Shown: positions 35,626 through 48,900, counted from the stretch's first letter. The stretch is DNA of 64,000 bases from Pleodorina starrii (GCA_030267565.1 BRXU01000005.1:2205501-2269500), one strand, 5' to 3'. Numbers and translations: made by a program. The notes: generated by a model from the letters alone, not told the origin.

Positions 35626-35636
35626 TGTCACGCTTC

Positions 35637-35795
35637 GTGCGTCGTGCGGGCATGGTGTTGGTGGGCCTTGGTGGCTTTGCTTTTGGCACCCCTTTGCGGG
35701 CGCCCCTGGGGTAGGATGAAGAGTCTGTCTAGCCTGTACGGCTAGCGACCGGTGTGACAACCGGTCCCCCTTGTAATCTCCGCATCCCAACCACC
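35637..35795 (+). repeat. Multi-hairpin module, copy 2
   Basis: Second copy of the module at 35061-35218. The third stem is now GACCGGT/ACCGGTC (35747-35766). Compared with copy 1, two A-T pairs became G-C pairs on both sides, so pairing is kept. The first inverted pair is weakened (GGCACCC against GGGCGCC). Confidence 0.75.
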
Positions 35796-36483
35796 ACAAA
35801 TTGTGTCGCTCACGTGCCGTGCGGTGCCATCTGCCATAACCCCCAGAATGCAAAAGCCACATCACCAACCCGGAGGCTCGCATTTGCTTGTCGCGTGAGC
35901 CGGCTCCTCCTCCTCCTCCTCCTCCTCCTCCTCTTCTTCTTCGCCCACCTCCCCCCATTCTCCGTCGCATTTTGACGCATCGTCGTGCCATCACCGACGG
36001 CACCATCCCAACGCCTACCAGTACCTACCCGCCTGCTCCACCCACCGCGTTCGCAACGACTGTCGCCCAGTCTCCCCGGCAGCATGGCTCCCACCCGAGA
36101 CCCGACCGACCGAGGCCGCATCCCTGCCGCTGCTGCGCCGTCATGCTCCGTGCGCTCCCACGCAGCCAACCCCCCCTTGCTCTACCTTCACCCCCCTCCC
36201 TGCTCCGAGACCCATCCCACATCCCACATCCCCCGCTGAAAACTCTCTGTGCCCAACGCAATGGTATTCACGACGCTGCACTTCTGCACACCGCCCGTTA
36301 CCACCGCCCGCGAGGGGCCCTCAGCGTCAGGGCGGCAGGACCCCTGGAGAACCCCTCGAGAGCGCCAACCACACACAAGCCGCCGCCCAGAGCGCCACAA
36401 ACCAACAAACGAACAAACAAAGCCATGCACTGCCCCATCGTCGTCCCACCCCCCACCGTCCGCTGGGTTCTCGGTCGCCTAAG

Positions 36484-36512
36484 TCCCTCCGCTGCGGTAT
36501 CGTGTTTCTTAC
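36484..36512 (+). repeat. Family C repeat outside recognised introns
   Basis: CCCTCCGCTGCGGTATCGTG on the + strand, beyond the stop and probable poly(A) site of the minus-strand gene. It may mark an unrecognised or dead gene. Confidence 0.6.
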
Positions 36513-36821
36513 TCCACCACTCACCCACCCCACACACACGCCTTTTCCATGCTGCCCTACTAGGCTCCAGCTCCAGCCTCCTTACGGCGGCGGCGTCCAT
36601 ACCACTCCCCGCTCCCCACTCTCCCACACCGCCGCCCCGCGCCTCGCCCGCCTGCTGATCAGCATCAGCCGGCAGCAGGGCCCCCCAAACAGACGGACAG
36701 ACTGACTGACGGACACACACACAAACGGGGGAAAGAGAGCCCGCGTGCGAGCGTGAGCAGAGGAGGAGGGGGGGAGCTGCCAGAGGGAGGGAGGGAGGGC
36801 AGGGAGGGAGGGATCCTGCCC

Positions 36822-36826
36822 TTACA
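36822..36826 (-). terminator. Putative poly(A) signal TGTAA
   Basis: TTACA on the + strand, 123 nt downstream of the TAG stop of the SEC23/24-like gene. Confidence 0.4.
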
Positions 36827-36948
36827 GCAAGCATGAGCATGAGCATCAGCCAGGGAAGCACTGCCACCCGCAGCCGCCACCGCCGCTGCTTTGCCGCCCC
36901 CCCCCAGCTGCATTGCTGCTGCTGCGGGGGACCTCCTCGCTCGCTTGC

Positions 36949-39900
36949 CTAGCGCTGCCCCGCCGCCGCCGCCGCCGCCTGCTGCGCCTCGTGCTGCAGC
37001 TGCAGCGCCGACTCGCGAGACACGTGATCCAGAAACTGAACCAAACCGAAACCACCACCACCACCGCCACCGGCGCCGCCGCCCGAACCTGAGGCCGAGC
37101 CCGACGCCGATCCGGCCTCCCCCGCGGTGGTCCCGGCTGCTGCTGCTGCTGCTGCTGCTGCTGCCGATGAGTCGTGTCCGTCCGGCTCATCCAGCAGCAG
37201 CTGTTCAAACAGTTCAGAGTCCTCACCGCCCTCACGCAGGATCTTGACCTGACAGGGGCAGCAGCGAATGGGGGGGGCGGAGCGGGGGGGGGCGGGGGGG
37301 GGGGAGGGAGGGAGGAGAAATCGGGATCGGGACATTACGGCTGCGCGTTGGCGGACGTGCGTGGAGGAGCGGCACGGGGGGAGGGTGAGCGAGAAACATG
37401 GTTTGAGCGGGGCGGGGTGGGGGCTCGCAGGGGAAGGGGAGGGGACAGGCTAGGGCGAGGGGAGGCGCAAGAGTGGACAGCCCCGATATCGGTATCGATA
37501 TCGATACCCGCCCGTCTCCATCCATCCCCCGTCCTCCCCCTCCATCCATCCGACCAACCCCCTCCTCCCCAATCCTCGCCCATCCTCCTCCCCAATTCTT
37601 CCCCCAGCCCAACCCCACACAACCCCCCCCTCGTGTCCCGCCCACCTGCGGTGTGATGCGGCGCTCGCTGCGAATGGCCGCCACCGCCTTTCTGAGGGCG
37701 CTCTGCTGGGGGGGCGGGAAGGGCAGCTCGGGGGGGCAGCGCCGGGTGTAGTACACCTACACGTTCGGGGGGGGGGTGGGGGGTGGGGGGGAAAGAGGGG
37801 GGGAAGAGGGGGGGAATGGGGGGAATGGGAATGAAGAACAGGCGCGGGACGGGCGGATGGGCCCTCACGTGGGGAATATAGTCGTCCATTCAGTCACACA
37901 GACGTCGTGTGGTATCCTATAGTAGGGCTGCATCCACCTGGCCCAACCCCCTCGCCGCCGGGGGGGGGGCACCATTCATCCCCCTTTCCCCCCCTTTCCC
38001 CCCGATTTTTCTGATTTGATACCGTTTACGGGCTCCGGCCTATACGTGGATAACCCCCTTTCCCCTAAAGGCCCTCCCTTCCCCCCCCCACACACATACA
38101 CATTACACACACATACACACGCACGCTGTCGTACAAACACACACGCGTGCCCGGCCGGCCTGCCCTTCACGCACCATGATGAGTATGTATGCATCCAACA
38201 GGAAGATGGGCGGCGCTTCGGGACCCGCCAGCGCAGCGCGACTCAGCGAGTGGCGCGGGTAGGCCAGCTGGTCGGGGTGGGTGTACGACTGTCGTACGGT
38301 ACAAGAGGGTGCAGTACGGCAACGACAACGGCGGAAGCAGGGGAGGAGGGGAGGAGGGTTCGGCGGGGGTGGGGGTGGGGGTTAGCAAAGGCCGGATGGG
38401 TCGCACACGCATGCAGGCACGCACACCCGCCCCCCTCCCCCTTCATCTTCTCGCAGCTACATCACCCCCCCCCACCCCCACCCCGCCGCCCCCCCAAACC
38501 ACACAGCCGCCGGCCCTCCCCCGTGGGAACCATTTCTCAAAGAGCACCCCTCCCCTCCCTCCCTTAATTACCCCCCGTCTCGCCGAACCAGGCCCCCAAC
38601 ACACAACCCTACCCCCCCCAAACCCAACAAACCACGAAAACACACACATGTAAAACACACACACATGTAAAACACATACACACACACATCGAAAACACAC
38701 ACGCCCTACACCCTCCCCTCCCCTCCCCTCCCCTCCTCCCCCCTCACCTGCATGACCGGGTACACGGCCCGCACCAGCTCGTGCGGCGGCAGTCCCGTCC
38801 ACAGGTGCGCCAGGAAGGCGGTGAGGTCGGGGTGCTGCCCCTCGGCGGAGGGAGCCAGCAGGGGGGAGCGCAGCAGCGCATACACCAGGCGGGGGAGGGG
38901 GGCCAGGGAGGGGGCCTGGCTGAAGTGAAGGTCGACCTGTGTGTGTATGTGGGGGGCGGGGGAGGGGGGGTCGGAGAGTAAGGCAGAGGAGGGGGTAATG
39001 AGATTGAGCGCGCGGGTGGGGGGGGGGGCCGGGGCGGAGGGAGGGAGGAGTGGGGGAGAGGGCAGAGTCGGGGGCGGGGGCGGGGTTAGAGTACGACTGT
39101 CCCAGCCGTCCCAAACAGGCAAGCTAGCTGACAGGCTGACAGACCCAGTGATGTGATGTGATGTGATGTGAGGTCCGGGTGGCGCATTCGGTACTTTGGG
39201 GGGAGATGGGGATAGAATGGAATGCGGGAATGGAATGGAATGGTGGGGCAACGCCCTGCCCTCTGGCCCCCTGCCGCCTGCCATCCCCCCCCTTTCCCTC
39301 CCGCCCTGCTCACCGGCACGGTCGACAGCTGCTGCTGGGTCAGGCTGGCGTGCACGTTCCTGGACGGGGGAGGCAGGGGGGAGGGGAGAGAGGTGGAGAG
39401 AACATTCCGAATAGGTGGGTCATCTGGTTATCAGGTTCTGGCGGGCGGGCAGGCGACGACGTATGCGAACCGCAGTAGAGATGCCCGAGTGGACGAGGTG
39501 GGCGAGTGGGCGAGTGGTCCAGGTGGGGGGGAAAAAGGGAACCTAGTGCAGGACGGGGCCGGGTATACCCCCTCCTCCTCCCCTCCCCTTCCCCTCCCCT
39601 CCACTGTACGGCACACACACAAACACACACCTGTGGTAGCACAGCGCCAGTATGACCAGCCAGTCCCTCAGAAGCAGACGAGCCTCCTGAAGACCCTGAG
39701 TGGGGGGGGGGGGGGGGTGGGGGGGGGGGTGAGGAGGAGGGAGAGGAAGAGGCGGGAGAGGAGGGGGTCAGGGAGTGATGTGCTCCTTTATATAAAAATG
39801 AGTCACTGCGGACGTTGTTGATCATGCTGCTACCGCCGCTGAACCTCCGGGAGGGGGGGGGGGAAAGGAGGGGGAATAGGTGTGAAGGGAAATGTGGGAG

Positions 39901-42900
39901 GGCTGGCAGGGAGGAGGAGGGTGCGAGGTGGGAACGACGTGTGTTTTGACGCCCTCTCGTGCTCCTGTCCGGTGGTCCGTTTGACATCGCAGTGCGGCCG
40001 CTGCCCAGTTCCCTGCCGCCCTCCCTCCCATTCCCCCAACTACCTCCCCCTCACCCCCACCCCCACAAAAGACCCGTAAAAACCCTAAAAGCTCCTCTCC
40101 CTCCCCGGGATTGAGCCACCAGCCCCCCCCCGGGCCAGCCCCCGCCAGCCGGGCCGCCCGCCCACCTGCGCCTCCGCGACGCGCATGACCTTGTGCATGA
40201 GCAGCGTCACCACCGCATCCGGGTTGGCGTGTGCGTACACGTCACCCACAGTGGCAGCGAGGTTCACCTGGACGGGGGGGGGGTATTGAGGGGCGGCAGG
40301 CGGGCGGGGCAGGCAGGGCGGGGCAGGCAGGGCGGCAGGGCGGGGAGAGGGAGCGGCAGGGCGGGGGGAGGGGGTGTTGAGTGCAAAGCAGCGGGGGCGG
40401 GGCGGCAGGGCGGGGCGGCAGGGCGGGCGGCGCAGGGGCCGATAGTGAGATGTGTCAACGGTGCTGTGGCTGCAGCAGCGGGCCGTTCAGGGGCCAGGCA
40501 ACACTTACGGACAGCAGCAGCAGGAGGAGGAGGAGGAGGGGTAACAATCTGACTAAACCAGACACCATGGCAGCGGGCTGGAGGGCGGGGCGGGTCGGGT
40601 CGGGTTGGGCCGGGCGGGGCACCCAGCCAGCCAGCCAGCCGCAACGCGACCCGATCAAGCCACCACGACAGCGACCCTCGGAACCCACTTCTCCTCCCCC
40701 CCCCCACCGAACCCCCTCCCCACTCCGCCGTCTCCGTTCCTTCGCTGCGGTACCTTCTTCCTTACGTCCCCCCCAAATAACAAAGCACAAACACACACAT
40801 ACACGCAATGGTTCCAGTCAGCAACCCCCCCAACACACACGCCTCCCTACCCGATACGTCGCGACGCGCAGTCGCCGCTGCAGCCAGTACCGCCGCCCGT
40901 CGCCGCCGCCGCCGCCGACCCCCGCCCCCGCCAAGCCGCCGCCGGCGCCACCATCCGCTGCGCCGCCGTCGGCGGCCGCGCCGCCATTGGCCGCCCCCGC
41001 CCCCGCCCCCGCCCCCGCTGCCGGCGGCTGCGTGGTCTTCTCGCACACGAGGGCTGTGTATTGGAAGGCCACTTGGAGGGTGGGGGGCAGGCTGGTGGCG
41101 ACACCGGCGAAGCCCGAGGGCGACGAAAAGTCAAAGTCGACTGCGGGGGCGAGGGGACGGGGCGCGAGGCGTGTGTGTGTGTGTGTGTGGGAGGGGGGGG
41201 GGATTTGGGGTGGAAAAAAGATAACCCCGCAGCGATGGGGCGGGGGGTTATCCTAGGGGGGGAAGGGGACAGACACCTCAAGACACCTGGGGGTTACAGG
41301 CGGTTGCCCTCAGGGCGCCAACGGGACGACCCACGAGCCCTACGGCAGCAGCCCCGGGGCCTCCTCCGTCCGGGCAGGAGGAAGCAAGAGGGGTGTGGCG
41401 GCGCGCGGCGGCGCCTCCACTGCCCCCCGTCCCCCGCTCCCCAGCCCACAAGCAGCGCGCAAACACAACCCCACCGCAGCCCCGTCCAGCCCAGCCCCCA
41501 CCACAGGCCTCCCCTGTCGCCCCGCCCTTCCTCCCCCTCCCCCCAAATACCGGCCTGCACCCCCCCCCACACACGCCTGCACGCGCGCAGACACAGCCCT
41601 TCTTCCGCACCACCCACCCACCCGCTCCCGCTAGCGCATCCACCCGCCCCCCGTCCCCGCCCACCCACCCGCTCCCGCACCCACCCGGCCCCAGGCCCCC
41701 CAAACCCACCCACCCGCGACTGCGTCGCTGGGGTCTGCCGCGATGATGTGGTGGAGGTCGGGGATGGAGGGGTCCGGGAAGAGGCGGCCGTAGTGGCGCA
41801 CGGGCTTGAAGTGGGGGGAGGTGCGCAGGCGGAGGATGCCGGAGGAGGCGGAGGAGGCGCTCAGGCGCAGGTACACGTCCTGAGGTACGCGTGTGTGCGT
41901 GTGCGTGTGTGTTTGGGAGGGGAGGGGGGAGGGAGGGGGGAAAGGGGGGAGGGGGGGGAGGTGAGGTAAGGGGGGAAACCGCAGCGAGATAGGAGGGAGG
42001 CGGAAGTGGTGGTGGTGGTGGGGAGGGTGAGGAGAAGGGGGGAATCGCGGTGTGGGGGAGGCGGAAGGGGCCAAGCGGCGAGCAGTCCTCGCGCACGGCG
42101 TGCGATGCGATGGGGGGGAGGGCGGGGGAGGGCGAGGGGAGGAAAACGATTGGTGGACGGCGGCGGGAGCGTTTGGGCCAACGAGTGTGTGTGCGTGTGT
42201 ATGACGGGAGGGCGGGAGGGCGATGCAAGCACCCACCCAGGCACCCGCCCACCCACCTACCCACCCACGTCCACCCACCCACCCACCCACCTACCCACCC
42301 ACGTCCACCCACCCACCCACCCTGCTACCCACCCACCCAGCCACCCAGCCACCCAGCCACCCAGCCACCCACCCACCCACCCACCCACCCACCCACGTCC
42401 ACCCACCCAACCACCTCCCCTGTCCTGTCCCCCCCCCTACACCCCCCACCTGCGGCATGGCGCTCTCATCCACGGAGGGGTACAGGTACATGGCCCCCCC
42501 GGTGGAGGCGCACAGGGGGGACAGGAAGCGCAGCCCCACAGCCCCAGCAGACACGGAGAACAGGTCCACGCACACGCCCAGAGAGGCGGCAGCGGCGGCG
42601 GCCTGCGGGTGGAGAGCCAGGAGCGGGGGGGGGAGGGAGGGGTGAAGGGTGGGGAAGGGAAGGGAGGGGAAGGGAAGGGGAGGAGAGGGCCGGCGGAGGC
42701 CGGAGGGGGGGGGAGGGTGAAGGGCGAGGCGGAATGAGCGGCGCGGCGCGCAAGGGGTCATTAGGACAAGGGGGGTGAGGTGAGGCGGGGGGGTCAGGGA
42801 GTGATATGCTCCTTCACATAACAATGAGGTGGGGGGCCCAGCCGCGCAGACGGACGGACGGATTACAACTTCGCGGGACGAGCCACAGGCGTGATGGCAA

Positions 42901-45900
42901 GACGGGTCAAAGGACGAGCCACACTGCCACAGGGCTCACCTGCTCGTAGAAGTCGATTGAGGAGGAGGGCACGTCCTCCAACCAGGCGTCCGGATCGGGA
43001 GGCACGGGGCCGGGGCCGCCGGCCGCGCCGCCGCCGCCAGCGGCGGCAGCGGCGGCGGCCGCCGCTGCGGCGGCTGCGGCTTGGCGGCGACGGCGCGGGT
43101 TGACGAGACGGCCCACGCCAAAGTCCGGCACGCCTGTTGGTGGTTGGTTGGTAGTTTTGAGGCGCGGCATGGCAAGAGGTACGAGTCGTAGCGAGGGAGC
43201 GTACGCGGCGGGGGCGCGGAGCGAGGGAGGGAGGGGAGCAAAGTGCCGGGAACAGGGAGCTTCGAAGCCGGGGGAGGAGAGAGGAGAGTGCGTGCGCAAA
43301 GCCAGCAGGGTAAGAGGTGCCCGGGCGTTGGGACTTTGGGGGGCTTTGGGGGGCGTTGGGACTTGGGGGGGAGAGGGGCGAGGGTACCCTATTTGGAAGA
43401 GGAGGGTAAGCCCACTACTCCACTACGCCATACACTGGATGCACACTACGTCAGCCTCATTAAGTCAGTCAGCTCACCAGTTTGCTGTCGGCTTTCCGTG
43501 GGCGCATGTCACCTGCTACCCTACCCTACCCTACCCCGCCACCCACCCACCTGCCAGGAACAGCAGCAGCTTGACGGGGCTGGGGTTCTGAGACAGGTGG
43601 TCCGCGCCCGCCACCGCCGCTGCGGTCGCGCCGCTGCCCCCGGCCCCGCCTCCACCCCCGCCCCCGGGCGTGTGCACCGACAGGAAGGGCGGCGATTGGA
43701 GGACCTGCGGGGGGTGGGGGGGAAGAGGGTTGGTGGGTTGGAGGATTAAGAGGACAAAGAGGGCTCGAAGACTAGGCAGCCCACAGAGCAGAGCAAAGAG
43801 GGGGAGGAGTAGTGAGGTGGGGGGAACTGCAGTTGAGTTACCTACGCAGGGTGGGGGGGAGGGGGGGTGTTAGGAGGGCAGTGTCAACGCCGGTGTCAGA
43901 CGTCACACATCACAGCGCGCATGGGGGCGGGCGCAGGAGGGCCACCCACCTCTACATTCCCAGCCCCCTACCCCACCTTGAGGTAGTCCAGCACTGCCAC
44001 CAGTGCCGGGCCCAGCCCCCGGGCAGCCAGCGGCGGCCGGCCGCCGCCACCGCCACCACCACCGCCGGGGGCTGCGCCTGCTGCCGCCGCGCCACGGCTC
44101 ATGGCGGCCTCCTGGCCCGGGGCGCCCGAGGTGCCCGGGGCGGCGGCACCGCCACCGTCGGCGAACTCGTCGCCAAAGCCCTTTCGCGGTCGTCGACAAA
44201 AAGGGGGAGGAGGAGGGAGGCGACGCGGCAAGCGAGACAGGGGAGGCAGTCGGGAGCGAGTACCGTATTGTGCGCCAGAAGTGCGGTTGGCATTACCGAG
44301 TGCCGGCCCTGCCGTGCCCTGCCCTGCCCACCAATCCTCTCCCGCTGCGCGCCTGCTTCGAAACCACCTCCCACCTCCCCCGCGTTCTCCCCGCACTACC
44401 CCCTGCCCCTCCCACCCACCCTCGCCAACCCACCGTACCCTTCTCCTCCTCCTCCACCACCTTTCTCCTCCTCCAACCCTCTTCACGCCGACCCCGCTCC
44501 GAAACCAAGCCACCTACCCCCAGCTTCGCCCCTCCTCGGCCCCCATCCTCAGTGCACTACCCCTAAGGGCCCCAGCCCCCACCTGCTCCGGAACCATGTT
44601 CTCCTCCAGCGCCCGCGTGATGGCCCCCTTCCACCCGCCCACCGGCGCCAGCAGACTGGACAGCGGCATCACGTCGCTCAGCGGCGCCGCCACCGCGGGG
44701 CTCGCGGCGGCGGCGGCGGCGGCGGAGGCGCCGGGCACCAGCTGCGGCTCCAGGAGGGGCACGAAGCGCACGCAGGGCTCCGGGGAGCGCACGTCGTGCA
44801 GGCCCAGCTGCGGGTTTCGGAGCGTGATGGGACGGGACGGGGGGTCCGGAGGGTTTACAGGAGGGGTGTTGGGGTTTTGAAGGGCTTTGAAGGGTTTTAT
44901 CTTTACCACCTCCCCCAACCCCCCGCCGGGCCTTCCCCTCCCCTCCCCTCCCCTCCCCTCCCCTCCCCTCCCCTCCCCTCCCCTCCCCTCCCCTCCCCTC
45001 CCCTCCCCTCCCCTCCCCCCCCCTCCCCTCCCCTCCCCCTCCTCCCCTCCCCTCCCCCTACCCTGTGCGACATGGTGATGAGCGCGAAGCGGGTGACGGG
45101 CGGCAGCGCCTCCAGGGCCGCCTCCAGGCTGCTGCGCACCAGCTCCCGGAACACCTCCCCGGCGGCGGTGTCAACCAGCGCAACAACCACGGGCGCGGGG
45201 CCGGACACGCAGCCCTGGGGAGGGGAGGGGAGGCGAGGCGAGGGGAAGAGGGGAGGGGAGGGGAGGGGAGGGGAGGGGAGGGGAGGGGAGGGGAGGGGAG
45301 GGGAGGGGAGGGGAGGGGAGGGGAGGGGAGGGGAGGCGAGGCGAGGGGAGGGGAGGGGAGGGGAGGGAAGGGGAGGGGAGGGAAGGGGAGGGGAGCTTGG
45401 CCCAGGCTGGCAGGACTGGACCCCAGGCTCGGAGTGGATGAACGCAAACGCGCAGCCGGAGTCCTTCCTTGGCACTCCCCTTCCTCACACTGCCGCACGC
45501 ACAACCCACGCAACGAGGGTGGAACGGAAAGCGTCCCCCTCATCTCTTGGCACCCCTCCCCTCCCCGGGTAGGCCCATTTCCCCTCCGTCCTCCCCCGCC
45601 TCCCTCTCCCTCGTCCCCTCTCCGCTCTCTGCCCCCCCTCCGCGCACTCGGTCGCCCAGCTCCCTCCGCTGCGGTACCTTCGTCCCCTTACCCCCCCTCC
45701 AACCACCCACCCCCAGCCACCCACCCCCCAGCACCCCCTTCTCCGCACCGGGTCGTGCTGCGCCGCCGGCGAGCCTTCCGTCGGCGGCAGCGGCACCGGC
45801 ACGGGCTCCTCCGCCAGCGTCTCAAACACCTCCGACCGGACCTCAGGCAACGACTGCAGCACGGAGGGATCCAGGCGGTACCTGAGGGGGAGAGCCCGGG

Positions 45901-48900
45901 AGGGTGTGAAGGAGAGAGAGACCGGCAGCGGAGAGGGAGACGAGGGACGGAAGGAGGCGTTGGTGAGCGGAAGGGGCGAGCGAGAGAGAGAGAGAGTGCA
46001 GTTGCGGAGGCGGCACACGGCGGCAGTAGCAGCAGTAGCAGCAGAAGCAGCGGCGGCGGCAGCAGCAGTAGCAGCAGCGGCCCCGGGAGGGGCCCGTCGG
46101 GCGGACGGGCGGGCGCACCACTGATGGGTGAGGTGCTGGATGGTGATGATGATGATGATGGGTTGATGGTGGGTGGGTGCTGCCTCGAGCCCGCTGGCCG
46201 CTCTCCGGAGCAACTCCCCACGCCCCGCCCTCACCTCGTCACCTGGACAGACTCAACCCTCCCCGCCCCCCTCTCTTCTTCCCTCCCCGCCCTCACCTCT
46301 TCTGCTGCTGCGGCTTGAGGGCGTTGTGGCGGTTGCACAGCGAGCAGACCCACCCGGCCGCATCGAACACGCAGTAGCAATTGATGTAGCTGGGGGCAAG
46401 GAAAGGGACAGGGAAGGGAATGATTTGGGTCGCAGGAAATGAAGCGGCGAGCAGTGACCCAGGAGGAGCGGGTGAGCGTTGATCGAGGTTCGATGAATAA
46501 TACAATAATTGAGGATTTATGCAGAGTAGATAATTTAGTTCAGATAGGTCATAACGAAAGAGCCATTCCTTTCTTTGCTTTAGTAGTAACAATTTTAACA
46601 GCAAAACACGGGAAAATTAATTGCTACTCGAGCGGGCATGTGTGAGAGGTTTCCCTCCCTGGTTTTGCCCCCTCCCTTCCCCTGGGAATGGGCGGAGTGG
46701 GCAAGCCGGCAGTGATTGCGGCGGCAGCAGCAGCAGCGGCGGCGGAAAGCGGCGCGAGACGGCAGTCAGAGGGCAAGGCACCCGGGCCGCTTCACACTTT
46801 GCACGCAATGGTAGCAGCGATCATCACCACCACCACCACTGCCACCACCAATACTCCACCCTGATGGTCAGGTCTGCCCTGGCTCATATCCAAGTTCAAG
46901 ATATCCGTCCTTGACTCGCCTGGCCCTAACGCGCGCCGGGGTGGGGTCAAGCTAGCTAGGACGGCCTCCGCCGCTGCCCTGCCCCCCCCCCCCCGCACCC
47001 GCACCGGCACCCGCACCCCCGCCCCAGACCCATCCCACAGCCGCACGCCCCTCCCCCTCCCCTTACGGCCCAGCTGCCCACCACTCTTCCCTCCCTCCTT
47101 CCCTTCCCCTCCCCTGCCGTGCCAGGGGCTCCCTCCTCGCCGAGACCCCGAACCCCCGCCACTCCTTGTGCCATTAATGACACGAGCGCGCAGCGCAGTC
47201 CAACAGACGGAAAAGCACAACTTCTGTCTCCACTCTCTCTTTCTCTTTCTCCCCGGCTCGCCGCGTGCCCAACCCCGCGGCAACCGCGCGGCCGCTTCCG
47301 TGCTCCCCGCCATCAACGCAGCCAGCCGCCGCGCTGTTTTTTTACATGGACTGCGCTGCGCTGTGTTGCGCCAGCAACGCGCCAGCCACGCGGACGGCGC
47401 TGCGGCGAGTTGGCGCCGCCAGAGCGGACTGCCCCCAGCCGTGGCGACCACGCACTAGCCGCTGCTTGCTCCAGGCACGTTTGGCGACAGCCCAAAGCAG
47501 CGGCGGCCGAAGACTTCTGTTCTGGATCCGCGCCGCGCCAGCGCCGGCGGCAACGGCAACCAACGGCCGGTGCCGCAACGACCAGCCGGCTCGGCAGCAG
47601 GGGCGAGCCACGGCTCGGCAGCAGCCCGCCCGCCCGGGTCCGCAGTCCGACGACCGGCTTTGCAGGATCGGTGGATCATGCCCACGCGCAACGCACTGGC
47701 TCAAGAGCCGGCCTGCCCGCCCTGCTGCGACCCCATCCTGGCTGAGTAGACTGGCTGACTGGCGCTTTCCGGCTGCGGCCTTCCGGCTGATGGCGGTTTG
47801 GCTGATGGCACAGCACCACCCGAGCGACAGCCGCAGCCGGCCCCGCGCACAACACCGCCAACCGACCCGCGGGTCTGCTCCCGCCAAAAAACTACCGGCA
47901 CGCGCCGCCAGCGCCGCCGTCGCGACCGCGGGGCCACGTCCGTAGGACGGTGTCCCCGGCAGCGCAGGCCTCCTATGGAGGTCGCTGGGCCGCAGCGGGG
48001 CGGCGTCCCGTCCTGTGCGCGGCCCGGTCCTGTCCTAGCCTGTCCCGGCCTCTCCAAATGGAGGCAGGAAAGGAGGGAGGGAGGCAGGGGCGCACGGCTG
48101 CCCTGCGGGCGGGGGAGGGTGCCTTGGCTCGGGCGGCAGAGCCGTCCGGCCCTGTCCGAGCCAGTCAGCGCACTGCGCCGCTGTGCTCCGCTGCTGCTGC
48201 TGCTGCTGCTGCCTCCACTGCTGCCGCTGCCTCCGCTGCTGCTGTTGGCCCACCTCCGCTGCTGCTGCTGCTGCGGCTGCCGTAGCCCCCCCGGGGGGTT
48301 ATCCACGTATAGGCCGGGGCCGGGGGGGTACAGAGGAGATACCGGGGCCGGGGGGGTACAGATGCTGCCTCCGTCCGCCACGCCTCACACACACGTCCGC
48401 CTCCAGCCATTTCCTGTCGCATGCCTCCTTGCCGCCTGCCTGCCGGCCTTCCTCACCCCCCTCCTGCGCCTTCTCACCCCTCCAATGCCTCCCCTCCGAC
48501 CTCCGGGGCTCCGCAAGCGCCCTCCTCGCCTTCATAACCCTCCGCACGGCCCCTCCCAGCGACCCCCTCCGCCTCCGCCTACGTCTTTCCCCTGCGGTAT
48601 CGTTTTTCTTGCCCCTCCGCCTCCAATCCGTCCGAGCGCCGCTCCCCCCCCCGGACTCACGAGTAGCACTGCGCGCATCTCGCAATGGCGTCGCTGCGCG
48701 CGGCCGACGCGTCCCCCGCTGCCGCCTCCTTGTCGGTCAGGCGGTGGAAGGGCTGCAGCACGCAGCTGAAGGGCAGGCCGCTCTGCTCCTTCAGGCGGCC
48801 TGACAGAGGGGTGGTGGTGGAAGAAAGCGGGCAGGAAGGAAGGGGGTTGGGTTTTGAGGGGAAAGGGGGCGAGGGGCCGGTGGGAGGGCTGGAAGTGGGT

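Larger units (their letters stand above)
35796..36948. other. Gene-poor DNA and 3' flank of the SEC23/24-like gene
   Basis: No supported gene. It contains a (CTC)n run near 35907-35940, a family C copy at 36484-36512 outside any recognised gene, and TGTAA at 36826-36822 (-), 123 nt past the stop of the SEC23/24-like gene. Confidence 0.4.

Noticed and set aside
35888..36658. 257-codon + strand ORF and overlapping minus ORF
   Set aside because: Pro/Ser-rich translation of C-rich DNA, and the region lies past the SEC23/24-like poly(A) signal; contains a family C copy but no chainable exons.
40501..40570. Minus-strand signal-peptide-like exon ([14 protein letters not shown]...) between SEC23/24-like exons 12 and 13
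   Set aside because: Joining exon 12 directly to exon 13 keeps phase and gives the same spacing as plant relatives; the Leu run comes from a GGA/CAG microsatellite.
46439..46645. Short + strand ORF as a functional gene
   Set aside because: Only its middle resembles LpxD; it lacks both ends of that protein and lies in an intron, so it is treated as a relic.
47119..48000. Overlapping open frames in SEC23/24-like intron 2
   Set aside because: GC-rich sequence open in several frames at once, without recognisable protein; no evidence for a nested gene.
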